Source of the DNA: Antedon mediterranea
Taxonomy: Eukaryota > Echinodermata > Crinoidea > Comatulida > Antedonidae
Assembly (NCBI RefSeq): GCF_964355755.1
Contig: NC_092670.1
Location: forward strand, 36,071,795-36,135,794
Length of the DNA stretch: 64,000 nt
Direction: 5' to 3'
Position 1 is the stretch's first letter, and every line of letters begins with the position of its first letter. Shown piece by piece: positions 1 through 11,600 of this stretch. The position numbers and the translations under genes were made by a program. The notes beneath the pieces are model-generated. The model had not been told where the DNA came from, made no database searches, and saw only the letters and a program-made list of their open reading frames with translations.

Positions 1-419
1 TAAATTATTTCTGCTAAACGGAAAGTGTTAAAATATTACTCGTGTATACAGTAATATTAGGTTTCCAATTTTCTTTGCGGTACCAGCATTTTTTATCTAG
101 GCACTTTCACCATATTACGCATTATATATATTTTTCCCAATAGTAATTGCATATTATGTTACAGTATTTAACTTTTTTGTTATATAGGCCTAGTTATATT
201 GCATAACAATTTTTGTAACTATAGGCCTACTACTTGTGTGTATAGTCAGTCTTTTAGGCCTTTTTGCTTCAATTCTTTGCAATCCGATCTGCTTGGCCTT
301 ACTTCCAAGCCTTTTTAGTTCTTGCCTTGTATTTCTAAAGCGATTCGAAAAACTGCTGATTGTAGCTATGCCTTCTATTTCCAATTGATCAGTAAAAGTT
401 TATTTTAAATTTCTTTCAG
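1..419 (+). other. Intron of the beta-tubulin gene
   Basis: AT-rich sequence ending in a TTTCAG acceptor at 414-419. No beta-tubulin first exon (the MREI-type start) is seen here, so that exon lies upstream of the window. The word TAGGCCTA occurs near 184 and 223. Nothing else is recognised. Confidence 0.7.
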
Positions 420-1706
420 TTCTGGGAAGTAGTTTCTGATGAACATGGAATTGACCCAAATGGAAGCTATCATGGAGACTCTGATCTTCAACTTGAACGT
501 ATCGACGTCTATTACAGTGAAGGAACTGGTGGCAAGTACGTTCCAAGAGCTGTTCTTGTTGATCTAGAACCAGGCACCATGGACTCTGTCCGGTCGAGTC
601 CTTTGGGCGCCAATTTCAAACCAGACAACTTTGTGTTTGGCAGAAGTGGGGCTGGGAACAACTGGGCCAAAGGTCATTACACAGAAGGAGCTGAATTGGT
701 TGAAGGCGTCATTGAAGTTGTCAGAAAAGAAACGGAGAACTGTGATTGTATCCAAGGCTTTCAGTTGACGCACTCTTTAGGTGGTGGTACTGGATCTGGT
801 ATGGGAACGCTCCTCACCAATAAGATTAGAGAGGAATATCCAGATAGGATCATGAGTACGTTCAGCGTCGTGCCATCACCTAAGGTATCAAATACCGTCG
901 TAGAACCTTACAATGCCACGTTGTCTGTACATCAACTTCTTGAGAATACAGATCAGACATACTGTATTGACAACGAGGCACTTTACGACATCTGCTTTCG
1001 AACTTTGAAGCTCGCAACACCAACATATGGAGATTTGAATCACCTTGTGTCTGCAACAATGAGTGGCGTAACGACTTGCTTAAGATTCCCTGGCCAACTT
1101 AATGCTGATCTAAGAAAATTGGCTGTTAATATGGTACCATTCCCACGTCTGCACTTCTTTATGCCAGGGTTTGCACCTCTGACAAGTCGTGGCAGTCAAC
1201 AGTATCGTGCTCTCACAGTTGCAGAACTGACGCAGCAGATGTTTGACTCCAAGAACATGATGGCAGCATGCGATCCTAGACATGGTCGGTACCTGACAGC
1301 GGCTGCCATTTTCAGAGGACGCATGTCAATGAAAGAGGTAGACGAACAAGTCATGAACATTCAGAATCGTAACACCAGTTACTTCGTTGAATGGATTCCA
1401 AACAACGTCAAAACTGCGGCTTGTGACATCGCACCCAGAGGCCTTAAGATGTCCGTTACCTTCATCGGCAACAATACCGCCATTCAAGAGTTGTTTAAGC
1501 GAATTTCTGAGCAGTTCACGGCTATGTTCCGTCGTAAGGCGTTCCTTCATTGGTATACTGGAGAGGGCATGGATGAGATGGAATTTACGGAAGCAGAGAG
1601 TAACATGAATGATCTTGTGTCAGAGTTGCAGCAATACCAAGATGCCACAGCAGAGGACACAGTGTCACCATTCGAGGAAGAGGATGCAGGAGAAGAAGAT
1701 TATTAG
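420..1706 (+). CDS. Beta-tubulin, divergent isotype, last coding exon (5' exon outside window)
   Basis: Beta subunit of the tubulin heterodimer; polymerises into microtubules and binds exchangeable GTP. The exon opens with [12 protein letters not shown] after a TTTCAG acceptor, the usual junction after residue 19 of beta-tubulins. It encodes 428 residues to a TAG stop, for a full protein of about 447. Visible marks are the tubulin signature [10 protein letters not shown], the [15 protein letters not shown] segment, the [20 protein letters not shown] block and the [20 protein letters not shown] helix. Positions normally near invariant differ: [13 protein letters not shown] replaces the usual SGPFGQ(I/L)FRPDNF, and [16 protein letters not shown] is changed. 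The acidic tail is [15 protein letters not shown]: it ends in tyrosine and lacks the EGEFEEE axonemal motif. This suggests a specialised, perhaps tissue-restricted, isotype. The ORF is intact with no sign of a pseudogene. Confidence 0.95.
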   Translation, partial: FWEVVSDEHGIDPNGSYHGDSDLQLERIDVYYSEGTGGKYVPRAVLVDLEPGTMDSVRSSPLGANFKPDNFVFGRSGAGNNWAKGHYTEGAELVEGVIEVVRKETENCDCIQGFQLTHSLGGGTGSGMGTLLTNKIREEYPDRIMSTFSVVPSPKVSNTVVEPYNATLSVHQLLENTDQTYCIDNEALYDICFRTLKLATPTYGDLNHLVSATMSGVTTCLRFPGQLNADLRKLAVNMVPFPRLHFFMPGFAPLTSRGSQQYRALTVAELTQQMFDSKNMMAACDPRHGRYLTAAAIFRGRMSMKEVDEQVMNIQNRNTSYFVEWIPNNVKTAACDIAPRGLKMSVTFIGNNTAIQELFKRISEQFTAMFRRKAFLHWYTGEGMDEMEFTEAESNMNDLVSELQQYQDATAEDTVSPFEEEDAGEEDY

Positions 1707-1724
1707 AGATCATACTTGTGCAAT

Positions 1725-1730
1725 AATAAA
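1725..1730 (+). terminator. Polyadenylation signal of beta-tubulin
   Basis: AATAAA lies 19 bases after the stop codon, in AT-rich sequence. It is the first canonical signal after the tubulin stop. Confidence 0.6.
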
Positions 1731-1868
1731 ATAATGTTTTCTTACTAAAATTTATTATATCTGTAATTTATCCGAAAATCTTTAGTTGTATAAACATTAA
1801 TTGTAGATATCTTAAAACCACAATATCTGTTTTGTGTATACAGTTATGTATAATTTTGTGGAGGATCC

Positions 1869-2000
1869 AGTGGCCGTATTCACCACCAATCACACTTAAG
1901 TGAGATATTTTCTAACTCAATGAATAAGTATTTCCCTTAAATTGTATTCACTTAAATATGAGTTTTAATTTAAGAGTGCTTAGCTAAAGTGTGAATGGTA
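1869..2000. repeat. MITE-like sequence with GTGGCCGTATTCACC end
   Basis: GTGGCCGTATTCACC followed by AATCACA matches the terminal inverted repeats of the complete 97-bp element at 60336-60432. Only the left end is clear here. The right boundary is uncertain. Confidence 0.4.
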
Positions 2001-2655
2001 AATATGGCCACACTAATAATTGCGTTCGTTGCACTGAACTTTTAACACACAAATACAGACATGCATTTCTGCATTTCACACACACTCCATCCCTCTACCC
2101 ACTTTCGTCAATAAGGGATTACCACTTTAAATCAATATGCTTTATTGCATTATGCTTTATCAATATACTTTATATTTAACTCACACATACAAAACGTATT
2201 TTTACTTACGAGCTCATGTGTGCTAATTTGCAATAGTCTAACCAATGTTGCAATAATGAATAAGCCTCGATTCAAAACACGTTACTTGTTTTTTTGTTTG
2301 GTAGAGTAGAATTAGCTTTGTAGTGTTATTTGTTTTACACGTTCTTTCTGAAATTAAATCTGCCGATCCGAAAATTAATTTTGTCAGTTTGTCGAGTTTT
2401 TGCAAGTATAACGTATACTAAACCTTCGTATACAATACGATTTCATTTGTTTTTCTTTTTGGTCCACGTGTCATTACTAATAAGGGCCTCAACACTTTCT
2501 ATTCTGAGCCAACACCCTATCAATCCTAAACCCGGGCCTAAACCGCGTTTTTAAACGACAATATTAGCCTAATAGCACTTACTTCAAAAAGGACGTTTAA
2601 AGCCGTCTATATTAGGGATGGTGAGTATACGGGTTTCTCTTGCTTCGGCCTAGTT
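2001..2655. other. Intergenic, nothing recognised
   Basis: AT-rich sequence with short fortuitous ORFs only. No repeat family or coding similarity is seen. Confidence 0.5.
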
Positions 2656-2800
2656 AAAGCCCTGTCTACAATATCAAACTAGTTTAATTTAAAAAAAGTG
2701 TGATTGCCCAAATATGATCGTGGTATGCCAACATATGGTAGTGAAATGACATATCATGTCCATTATGTGGACGTCACATTTTTTTAGACGGATTGTCCAA
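2656..2800. repeat. M1 MITE, copy A (diverged)
   Basis: Begins AAAGCCCTGTCTACAATATC and carries the family's inner words (GTGTGAT, a -CCCAAATATG- stretch, a CATGTCCAT-like centre, CACATTTTTT). It is the most decayed of eleven M1 copies in the window; its right terminus is nearly lost. Confidence 0.6.
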
Positions 2801-3787
2801 TTTTTGCACATTAATTATTGATCTTGGTATACAACCGCGCAAAAAAGCAGGACCATTTCAAATTCGTGTAAATACTGTATTTTTTATATATGTGACAATT
2901 CCATAAATTACAACATGCAATGATAAATTATGAATCAAAACAATTTTACCAGGGAAGCACAAATTTATTTAAAACAATTAGCATAAGCTTTACAATCAAT
3001 ATGATTTTAATCTGCAGCATGTGTTACGCGACAGCAAATTTTCCAAAACCAAGGCCGAATATATTAATAATATGTATTAATTACGATGCAATATTTACAA
3101 TAGAATGGAATAGAACCTGTGGTTGGCGACCCACAGTCGTAAAATAATGATTATTATGTAGAGACATTTAAATTAATGCATATTTCAATATCAGCAATGT
3201 AATTTGAAATATTTTACAGATATTGGTAGACAATATTATTATAGGCCTACAATACAATAATACTAGGACGTCTATGTTTTGTGGTTTTTGTTGGCGCGTG
3301 ACGAATGAAAAGTCAATATTGTAAATGATTTTAATTTGCTTCTGGAAAGAAGTTAAATTTATCCCTAGATGTTTGGCATGTACTTTTGATATAATTTTGT
3401 ATCATAAAACCCTACCGGGCATAGATTAGTATGAACAAAAAGGCAATTTCCTTGGTATGACCGTCTAAGAATACTTGTCACGACACCACCCATCAACTAA
3501 ACCCTTAACCCTGTTAAAAACACACAGGTTTCTCCCTCCAGTTATTCGATTTATTTAACTTTTTTTGCAGAATTATGAATCATATTCATAATTGACGTTG
3601 AATTTCAAAAGTGATTTCCCTACGAAACCAATAATATTATGTTATTTTAAATCAACCCTTAATATTAATATATAAGTCAAGGCCAAACTGTGCTTCTACA
3701 ATAATGTTACACAGTTATTTCAAATTAATATACAGTGTATATATATGCTACAATGGCTGTAGTCTGTCATTGAAAATTAATATTATT
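2801..3787. other. Intergenic, nothing recognised
   Basis: AT-rich sequence with scattered TAGGCCTA words and no ORF of interest. Confidence 0.5.
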
Positions 3788-3962
3788 CTAATGGTTACAA
3801 CATCTGCATATCAAACAGAAAGTTCCAGGTTCGAATCCCGGTTGTGTGTTTTATCCTTATCACAGGTTTTCTCATCTTTATCATTTCAAATTAATTAATA
3901 CATTATTACATTTTCAGTATCCGGGCGTTTTAGAATTTGTTCTGTGCCTGTGGTGTTTATAT
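3788..3962 (+). mobile_element. tRNA-headed SINE, decayed copy
   Basis: Contains TGGTTACAACATCTGCAT and a B-box-like GGTTCGAATCCCGG. It then has a tail (CACAGGTTTTCTCAT, TTTCAAATTA, TTCTGTGCCTG) shared with the better copy at 21455-21600. The tRNA-like head is incomplete, so this is a SINE relic and not a tRNA gene. Confidence 0.6.
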
Positions 3963-4070
3963 ATAATATAGGCCTACGTTGACATTAAAGTGTTTTGATT
4001 TAATTTTCTCTATTTTTAGGTACATCCACAATTATTTTACAAAGAAAAATGTGATGGTTTTGATACACGT

Positions 4071-4076
4071 TTTATT
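4071..4076 (-). terminator. Possible polyadenylation signal of GTPBP10
   Basis: TTTATT on the plus strand (AATAAA on minus) lies about 330 bases downstream of the GTPBP10 stop. It is one of several candidates in this AT-rich stretch. Confidence 0.3.
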
Positions 4077-4174
4077 TATTTATTCATTTCTTACATTTTC
4101 TTTTGGCTAAAAAGATCTGGACCCAATACCTCTGTAGATAAGGTTCTGCCTTGCACCATATTTCAAACCACTAT

Positions 4175-4314
4175 TAAGCTCTGTCTACACTATCAAACTA
4201 GTTTGTCAAAATTGTGATGTGCCTAAATATAGTAGTGATATGACATCATCATGTCCATATATGGGCACATCACATGTTTTTGTCACATAATGTTTAATAG
4301 TGTGGACAGAGCTT
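4175..4314. repeat. M1 MITE, copy B (complete)
   Basis: Complete palindromic element: TAAGCTCTGTCTACACTATC at the left is mirrored by TAGTGTGGACAGAGCTT at the right. The internal halves read GATGTGCC and GGGCACATCACA. It lies in the 3' flank of GTPBP10. About 140 bp with no coding capacity. Confidence 0.85.
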
Positions 4315-4407
4315 TTGGTTATGCATTTGTTTTATATTCACTATTTAAATTTTTCTAAATATTGTCAATATAATACTTTGTTTCTAGCACTGTAGATTAT
4401 TCTGAGT

Positions 4408-5084
4408 TCAGGTGGGATTTGCCGACATTCGCTCATTTTCCCTTTCTTGTAAATTAACATCGATTGTGTGTCTAACACTGTCCACAAGTTCTGTAATACC
4501 ATCATTATTTTTTGCTGATATTCCAATGATATCTGAAAACTTGATCAATGTTTTTGGTTGCATTTCAGTCGGGATGTCTGTTAGATCACCTGAAAAAAGG
4601 GTATGAAAAGTTTTTGTCAGGGGACATAGGCTTGTCATACAGATACTATAAAATGAGCATGAGTCTGGGTTTTTTACATTGAATACACATCAAATGTGTT
4701 GACTGGACAACACTGCGTCCACACGGCCCCGGATTACATTGTAGTGTGTAAAACACTGTCCCATGTTCATACAATAACAGCAATTATTAAACTAATTGTT
4801 ATATTTAAGTTAATTGGCTCTCTCTTCACTATCAAACTTTATGTGACAACAAAATGTGATGTGCCCATATACGAATGACCACTATATTTGGGCATATCAC
4901 CACCATATTTGGGCACATCACACTTTTTGTCAAATTATTTTGATAGTGTAGACAGAGCTTTAGTTTGCTAAATTATTTAGCACTCTCTAGTTGGTATACT
5001 TTGGCACCTATTTGCAGCTGTTTTGTTTAAACTTCAGTTTCACTTCTTTTAAATCCGATATATTCTATTACTATTATTATATTC

Positions 5085-5121
<37 letters not shown>

Positions 5122-8005
5122 CAAGTAATATTCTACTAATTAGTAATATTAACCCACTAGTGTTTACCTTGTTGTAGCCGAGATTTCACTTCCTCAAATT
5201 CTGTTTGTGTGTCTGGCAAATCAAGTTTGTTTATAGCTAACACTGCCGGCTTATCTAATAAATGTTCTATGTATAATTCAAGTTCCTAAGAATGTATAGA
5301 ACAGATTGAAATACAATTATAATTATCATCAGTTGGCTTTGAATCTTTGCCAAATTAGTAGACTATTTTATTTAGAGCCAGGGTCAATTTTCACTCAGTT
5401 ACACTTAATAATGTGCCACTAATTTATTAAAGGTTTTAGACCATCATAATCACATAATGGTTGAATGTTTTTGTGTTAAGTTCGGTCTACACTATCACAC
5501 TTTATGCGACAAAAAATGTGATGTGCCCAAATATGGACATGATGATGTCATATCACTACCATATTTGTGCATATCACTACCATATTTGGGCACATCACAT
5601 TTTTTTTTGTCAAACTAGTTTGATAGTGTAGACAGAGCTTGAGGTATGCATTTTCTTTCACGTTTGTCCTGGTTGAAATCTATTTTGACAGACTATCATT
5701 ATATGGTATAGTGCTCCCTTGTTAAAAAAAATGTTGGATCTATCCCTGTTGCATGATGGGATTGTAACATTTGAACTTGGAAGTAAGTAAGTAAGTAAGT
5801 AATATTTATTGCTTTCCAAATACAGTACAAATAAATAAAACAGTATAATGTAAATGAAATAAAAAGAGAAACATTAAATATAAAAATACAAGACTAGACA
5901 AGAAAATAAGCATGGAAAGCAGGGGATGGCCCTGTAAGCCAAGAGGCTTGTTTCCAAAGTTGAACCTTACCTTATTGAGAAGCAAAACAGTTTCATAAGC
6001 ATTTCTAAAAAAGCTTCTTTGCGAAAGCCTAAAGCCGGTTGCATCCACAACAAACAGCAGTAAATGCGTTCGTTCAACATGCCGTAAGAATTTATGCCCC
6101 ATGCCAACGTTGTAATGAGCGCCCTCTATCAGGCCTGGTAGATCAGCGACAGTAATCTGCCTTAAATCTGGATAAAATATTGTTCCAACTTGAGGTTTAA
6201 TTGTTGTGACTAAAATGAAAAAGAATTAATTACGGTAAATTATTATCTCAATTTTGATGTGGCAGTCAATTGACAAACATGTGGGCTGTTTATCGGTTGA
6301 TAACATTTTTCTGCTTTTTATGTTTCACTTACATGGATATTCAGCAATTTCAGGCTTTGTCCTTGAAATTTTACTCAACAATGTAGACTTCCCTGCATTA
6401 GGAAACCTGACATAAACAAATTAAAAAAAATAAAGTTTACATTATATAAAGATTATCTTTTGAATCGCTGTACAGAAGAAGGAACATCTCTCAAGAAAAC
6501 AATACAGTTGTTAGAAGGAGCCCATTTTTTGTATCAGTACTTTCTTTGAATAGATAAAATAGTTGATCACATCATTATCATAAATGCTGATGGATGGGTA
6601 AGTTTGCAGAAAGGATCTCAATGAAAATATGTTTCTTTGAAACCTTTTGGTCTAATCTTTGCTATCAGAGGTTTAACTTTTTAAATATTTTATTTTGTAA
6701 TTGTTATCATTTGTTAATATGTATGTGTACAGTAACTATGATAGCTAAATAAAGTGAAAGGGGAATCGGTGAAGAGAGTTTGGAATTTTAGAAGTTGTGG
6801 TAGAAAAGGAAGACCACAGTTAGCAAGATGAGAAGAAGTTAAGATGAGATCTGGAAAAAGTCAGTAACCTCTTTCAGTGGAAGATTGGCTTAAATGATGA
6901 GTTTGTATGGTTTAAGAGAGCCTCTTCAAGTCAGCTGTACTGCTGTAGTACAGCTGTTAGAGATACCCTTGTAAAATAAAGTTGAATAAATAAATAAACA
7001 GTAATATAATAAATCATTTTTGACTAGTTTTTGTTTAAAAAAAATAAATCTATCCCGTACCCCACTAATCCAACGTCGGCTAATATCTTTAGCTCCAGCG
7101 ATAAGACTTGCTTTTGACCTTTCTGGCCATTCCAGTTATTGGTGTTACACCCTCCCTGTCCACCTTTTGCCACAAGCAACTTGTCCTCCACATTTACTAA
7201 GTCTCCTTTAAAAAAAATAAGATTTCAAAATGAACAAGCACGTAACCATTGCAGAACAACATATACACATTTTTTTAATATATTGAATTAATTTTACCCA
7301 ACAATGTGTTGTCATTTGTGTAAACACAAACACCATTAGGTACTGGAATGACGTAGTCATTCCCAGTGGAACCACGTAGACTATTCCTCCTGCTGTTTCT
7401 CCCAGTTTCTGCTTTGAATCTTTTAGTCGGATATTTCTGCCTTAACCTCTGTAGTGACAGTTTTTCGGATGGTTTTAAATATACATTTCCCCCATCTCCC
7501 CCGATGCCACCATAGACTGGATACCCTTGCCCACCAGATCCTCCACTGACAAAAATACGGAGGGAATCCGTGAAGTTGATTCTGCGTTTTATACTCTATA
7601 ATAAAAATAAATAAAAAGAAAAAAAGGTAATACTAAGTTCATATATATAATTTATATTATTATTTATCAATTATATAATATATTATTTATCAATATATAT
7701 ATATTCAACTAAATAAACGACAGCAGTCTCTTCTTTTTACATCACAAAATGTATTTGTAATATTAGTGTAGGCCGTGATGATCACTGCCTGTTATCCTCT
7801 ACATGTCATTCACGGTCATTCGCTCAATTGGTGAGCTGACTGACTGATGGAGAGGAACTGATCAATCATCGATTTAATTCGTAATTCAAAAGCGATTAGC
7901 AAGGAAAACATCTATAACGATAGAAAATATATTTATAAATCTGACCTTCTTTAAACCATCAGTTGCTGAGGCTGCAAGATTGCAAAATAAACCTGTTCTA
8001 ACCAT
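4408..8005 (-). CDS. GTPBP10: GTP-binding protein 10, Obg-family mitochondrial GTPase
   Basis: Obg/CgtA-type GTPase. The animal family assists mitochondrial large-ribosomal-subunit assembly. Coding exons on the minus strand: 7946-8005, 7298-7595, 7061-7205, 6333-6406, 5971-6209, 5168-5285 and 4408-4589. All have GT-AG junctions and continuous phase, giving 371 residues (human 387). The N-terminal Obg fold is glycine-rich ([16 protein letters not shown], then [12 protein letters not shown]). The G domain shows G1 GFPNAGKS (about residue 167), G3 [11 protein letters not shown]4 NKLD and G5 GISAK. Diagnostic family stretches are [13 protein letters not shown] and [10 protein letters not shown]. 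The ATG at 8003-8005 opens [11 protein letters not shown], a short basic, hydrophobic leader compatible with mitochondrial import. It is head to head with TEX10. Introns contain M1 MITEs, a LINE tail and a TA microsatellite. Confidence 0.95.
4814..4961. repeat. M1 MITE, copy C
   Basis: Lies in the last intron of GTPBP10. The right terminus TAGTGTAGACAGAGCTT is intact and the left one (GGCTCTCTCTTCACTATC) is mutated. The centre carries two ATATTTGGGCA-type blocks. Confidence 0.75.
5083..5121. repeat. TA microsatellite
   Basis: Nearly pure TA run within the last intron of GTPBP10. Confidence 0.85.
5476..5640. repeat. M1 MITE, copy D
   Basis: Full-length copy in GTPBP10 intron 5 with both ends recognisable (TTCGGTCTACACTATC and GTAGACAGAGCTT). 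Longer than copy B because the inner CACTACCATATTTG block is duplicated. Confidence 0.8.
5783..5960 (-). mobile_element. LINE-like 3' end
   Basis: On the minus strand a T-rich 3' untranslated-type sequence ends GGAAAGCAATAAATATTACT followed by tandem TTAC units (five GTAA-type repeats on plus). A simple-repeat 3' end after an AATAAA-like signal is typical of a 5'-truncated non-LTR retrotransposon. It abuts GTPBP10 exon 5. No protein-coding part remains. Confidence 0.45.
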
Positions 8006-8581
8006 TTTTTAGGCTAGCCCTTTACTCGAGCTACCTACTGTGCATGTGTATGACTTTACTAACCATGTGTTGTTTGTAAATCATTCATCCGTATAAACGT
8101 AACCTATGACCTCTACCCACATGTTGTACAGTAAATTAAAATCAGATCAGGTTTTTAAATAAAAGTAAGTTTTGTTATGTTTCAGTTAGCTAAGTAATTG
8201 AATTAAAGCAACCAACAGTTATAAGAAAAGTTAAAGAAAGTTATCGAACATTAAAAATAAATATTTAGAGTCGGGTTGGGCGGTGGTGAGCGAGATTTAG
8301 CTAGGCCTAGGACGTTAGGGCCAGGCCTACCTATATAATAGACTATACTACTAAAGCAGTCATCCCAGCAGGCGCACCCAACAGCAGCAACGGACACACA
8401 TCATGTCATGGCCTAGCTAGTAGGCCCCAGAAGTGTAACTTGTCTCTAGGCTAGATTAGTGAGACTAGATACTTAGCAAGACTTAGCTAGGCTGACCTTA
8501 GATGTAGGTCTTTTATCTATGTAAAATATTTAATTTAAAAACAAAATTTTGACATGGATGGATGGTTTATAATTTATTTCA
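8006..8581. promoter_or_regulatory. Shared divergent promoter region of GTPBP10 and TEX10
   Basis: The start codons of the two genes face outward, 595 bases apart. An acceptor (TTTATTTCAG at 8573-8582) precedes an 18-base leader before the TEX10 ATG, so TEX10 has an untranslated first exon inside this interval. No TATA box is evident. A bidirectional promoter is inferred from spacing only. Confidence 0.5.
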
Positions 8582-8600
8582 GGTTTGTTAAACAATCAAG

Positions 8601-11600
8601 ATGGGAAAAAGTGGCAGAAAAAGCAAAGAGAAGAAAAAAGACTTTCAAAAAGTGAAATTAAAAGTTGGAAAATCAAAACCTGCTGCAAACAATGTCACAA
8701 AAGCAACTTTCAAAACTGGTGGAGTCTTGATCCGAGAGCAACTGAAACAAGATGAATCACAACCCACCACACAGCGTAAACAAAATATACACGTACGTAA
8801 CAAATTGTGGCTTTTACTGTACAATTTTATAAGTTTCTGTATGTAGGTTTAATGCTTATGTTATCTTATTTACAGTCTGTTACAAACAGTTTTCACATCA
8901 ACAAATGATATTTTCTTAAAAATGAAATTCATTCATTCAACATTTATTTCGAAACAGTTAAAGAGATAAAAGGAGCACATATTTACGAAAGCCCATTAAT
9001 GCCATTTTAAGTATATGTTTTTCGAACGTAATCCGTTCTAACGAATTAGTAATTCGTTTGAACGGATTAATAATCTGTTCAAACGAATTAGTAATCCGTT
9101 CAAACGAATTGCAACATATACAACAAGTGCCATTTAAAGTATATGTTGTAATTCGTTTGAACGGATTACTAATCCGTTCAAACAAATTACTAATTTGTTC
9201 AAACGAATTACTAATTCGTTCAAACGAATTAGTAATCTGTTTAAACGAATTAATAATTTGTTTAAACAAATTAATAATTTGTTTAAACAGATTAATAATC
9301 TGTTAAAACGAATTAGGAATCCGTTCAAACGGATTAGTAATTTGTTTAAACGGATTACTAATTTGTTCAAACGAATTAGTAATCCGTTTGAACAAATTAT
9401 TAATTTGTTTAAACAAATTAATAATTTGTTCAAACGGATTACTAATTCGTTCAAACGAATTACTAATTTGTTAAAACAGATTAGTAATCCGTTTAAACAA
9501 ATTATTAATTTGTTTAATAGTAATCCGTTTAAACGAATTAATAATTTGTTTAAACAAATTAATAATTTGTTTAAACGGATTACTAATCTGTTTTAACAAA
9601 TTAGTAATTCGTTTGAACGGATTACTAATCTGTTTTAACAAATTAGTAATTCGTTTTAACAAATTATTAATTTGTTTAAACAAATTAATAATTTGTGTAC
9701 AGCCAAATCAAAACCAGGCATTTGTCGTAAATGTGACATTTTGAGTTTTCAAGATATTTGTACAGAACACATAATTTGCTTTAAAATACTGAAAAAATTA
9801 TTCAATTTGGTCAAGTATTTTTAGAGTTATGATACAATAAGTAAAGAAATACAAGTAAGAATTCATTTTTATTTAGCAGTGAAAAATGCATTCAAAGATA
9901 AACAATAGTTCAAACAGGAAGTTTAAATGTGCTGGCAGACATCGACTTATGTTCACCTTGACAACGCTAACTTCTAGTATACCTATGACTTTGAAATTTA
10001 GCACAAATGTAACTAATACATTTTTCTATAATCATTGAAATTTTCAAAGAAATCCAGTAACATTAACATTGTCAAATGAGACTTCAAATAACAACATACG
10101 TTAGTAAACTTTTTTTTACTAAACTTATGTTATGTGTGAGGCTTGTAATAACTATAAATAAGTACTATTAATAAAGTGACAATAAAAATACAACACATAG
10201 AAATGAACCAAAATTAATGATACACAGACAGTTGATTGTGTTTGATGTGTTTAAATTTATTTACAATTGGTACACTTTAAATTATAAAATTTTGGTCATT
10301 TTAGGCTGCGTGTTACAACAACAGTATTATCATCTTTTGTGCCGGGTCATTTAAATACATACATATTTTTCGATACAATTATTTCACGGTTTTATTCAGA
10401 ATTACGTTGCATAATAGAATACATGTGTCATGTATCATCAGAATCAAAGTCATTTTTGTAAAGTTATATTAAGCACCGTATCAACATTATTGGAGTTCTT
10501 TGAGAAGAGAAAGTAGCAACAGCATCACCACCACTGTCAAAACTATTGGTATTACATTACAGTATTACCAATCAAGATCTGAAAACAGAATGAAAAATTA
10601 AATTAAACTTTTTTAAACACATTTAAAAATCATTTTTTTTTGGGCTAGGCCTAGACCAAGGTATGCTAGGTGGTTTTACTAGGCTAACTTGAAGTACTAA
10701 GCTGGCATACAGTTCATCTCTTATCTTATGCCTAGGCTAGGCCTAATATTTTGATCAAAAGTGTTTCTGTGTTCACCAAACTGAGTGTGTCGCGCTAGAA
10801 AGTCATTTCGTACTTTCTAACCTCTTGTTGTTTATGATTCGCTAGTGAAGCCAATATTTCTACTTTTCATATTATATAAATCATTAAACTATTCTATGTT
10901 GTTTTATTATTAGCTAGGATGCATAAATAGCAAGTATGAATTAATATTGAATGTTTTTTACAGTAAGAAAGTTTTGTTAAAACCTTACCGCTTCCTCAGT
11001 GTACTTTGAATGGAAGGATCTAAATCTCCCTACTCCAATCCAGGAGTTCTTCTACGCATGTGTAGATATCTACTACGTCATCATATATATATCGTATTTT
11101 ACTTGCGGTCGGGCCATTACATGTAGTATTTTACTCGTACTTCGCTATTTTCTACCGTATTACTTAAATATATATCGCTTTCCCAGACCATCCTCCTCAG
11201 CTATATAGGCTAATACACATGAAATTATATGACATTTATTATTTGTCATCCTTCAGGGCAGGTATTGTATGATTCCACTGTACATAGCCGTATACCTGCC
11301 CTGACGTATGACAAATAAGACAACATTATTTTATTATTTGTCATCCTTCAGGGCAGGATTGTATGATTCCACTGTACATAGTCGTATACCTGCCCTGACG
11401 TATGACAAATAAGATATTGATTATTTGTCATCCTTCAGGGCAGGTATTGTAGATTCCACTGTACATAGTCGTATACCTGCCCTGACGTATGACAAATAAG
11501 ATATTTATTATTTGTCATCCTTCAGGGCAGGTATTGTATGATTCCACTGTTATACATAGCCGTATAACTGCCCTGACGTATGACAAATAAGACATTTATT

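Noticed and set aside
2330-2554. 74-codon ORF upstream of GTPBP10
   Set aside because: No homology, no splice context, and typical of AT-rich intergenic DNA.
9058-9683. ORFs of 70-133 codons on both strands (and 17331-17903)
   Set aside because: They only translate the self-complementary 22-bp satellite; the repeated FKRITN and LNKLLI patterns have no other support.
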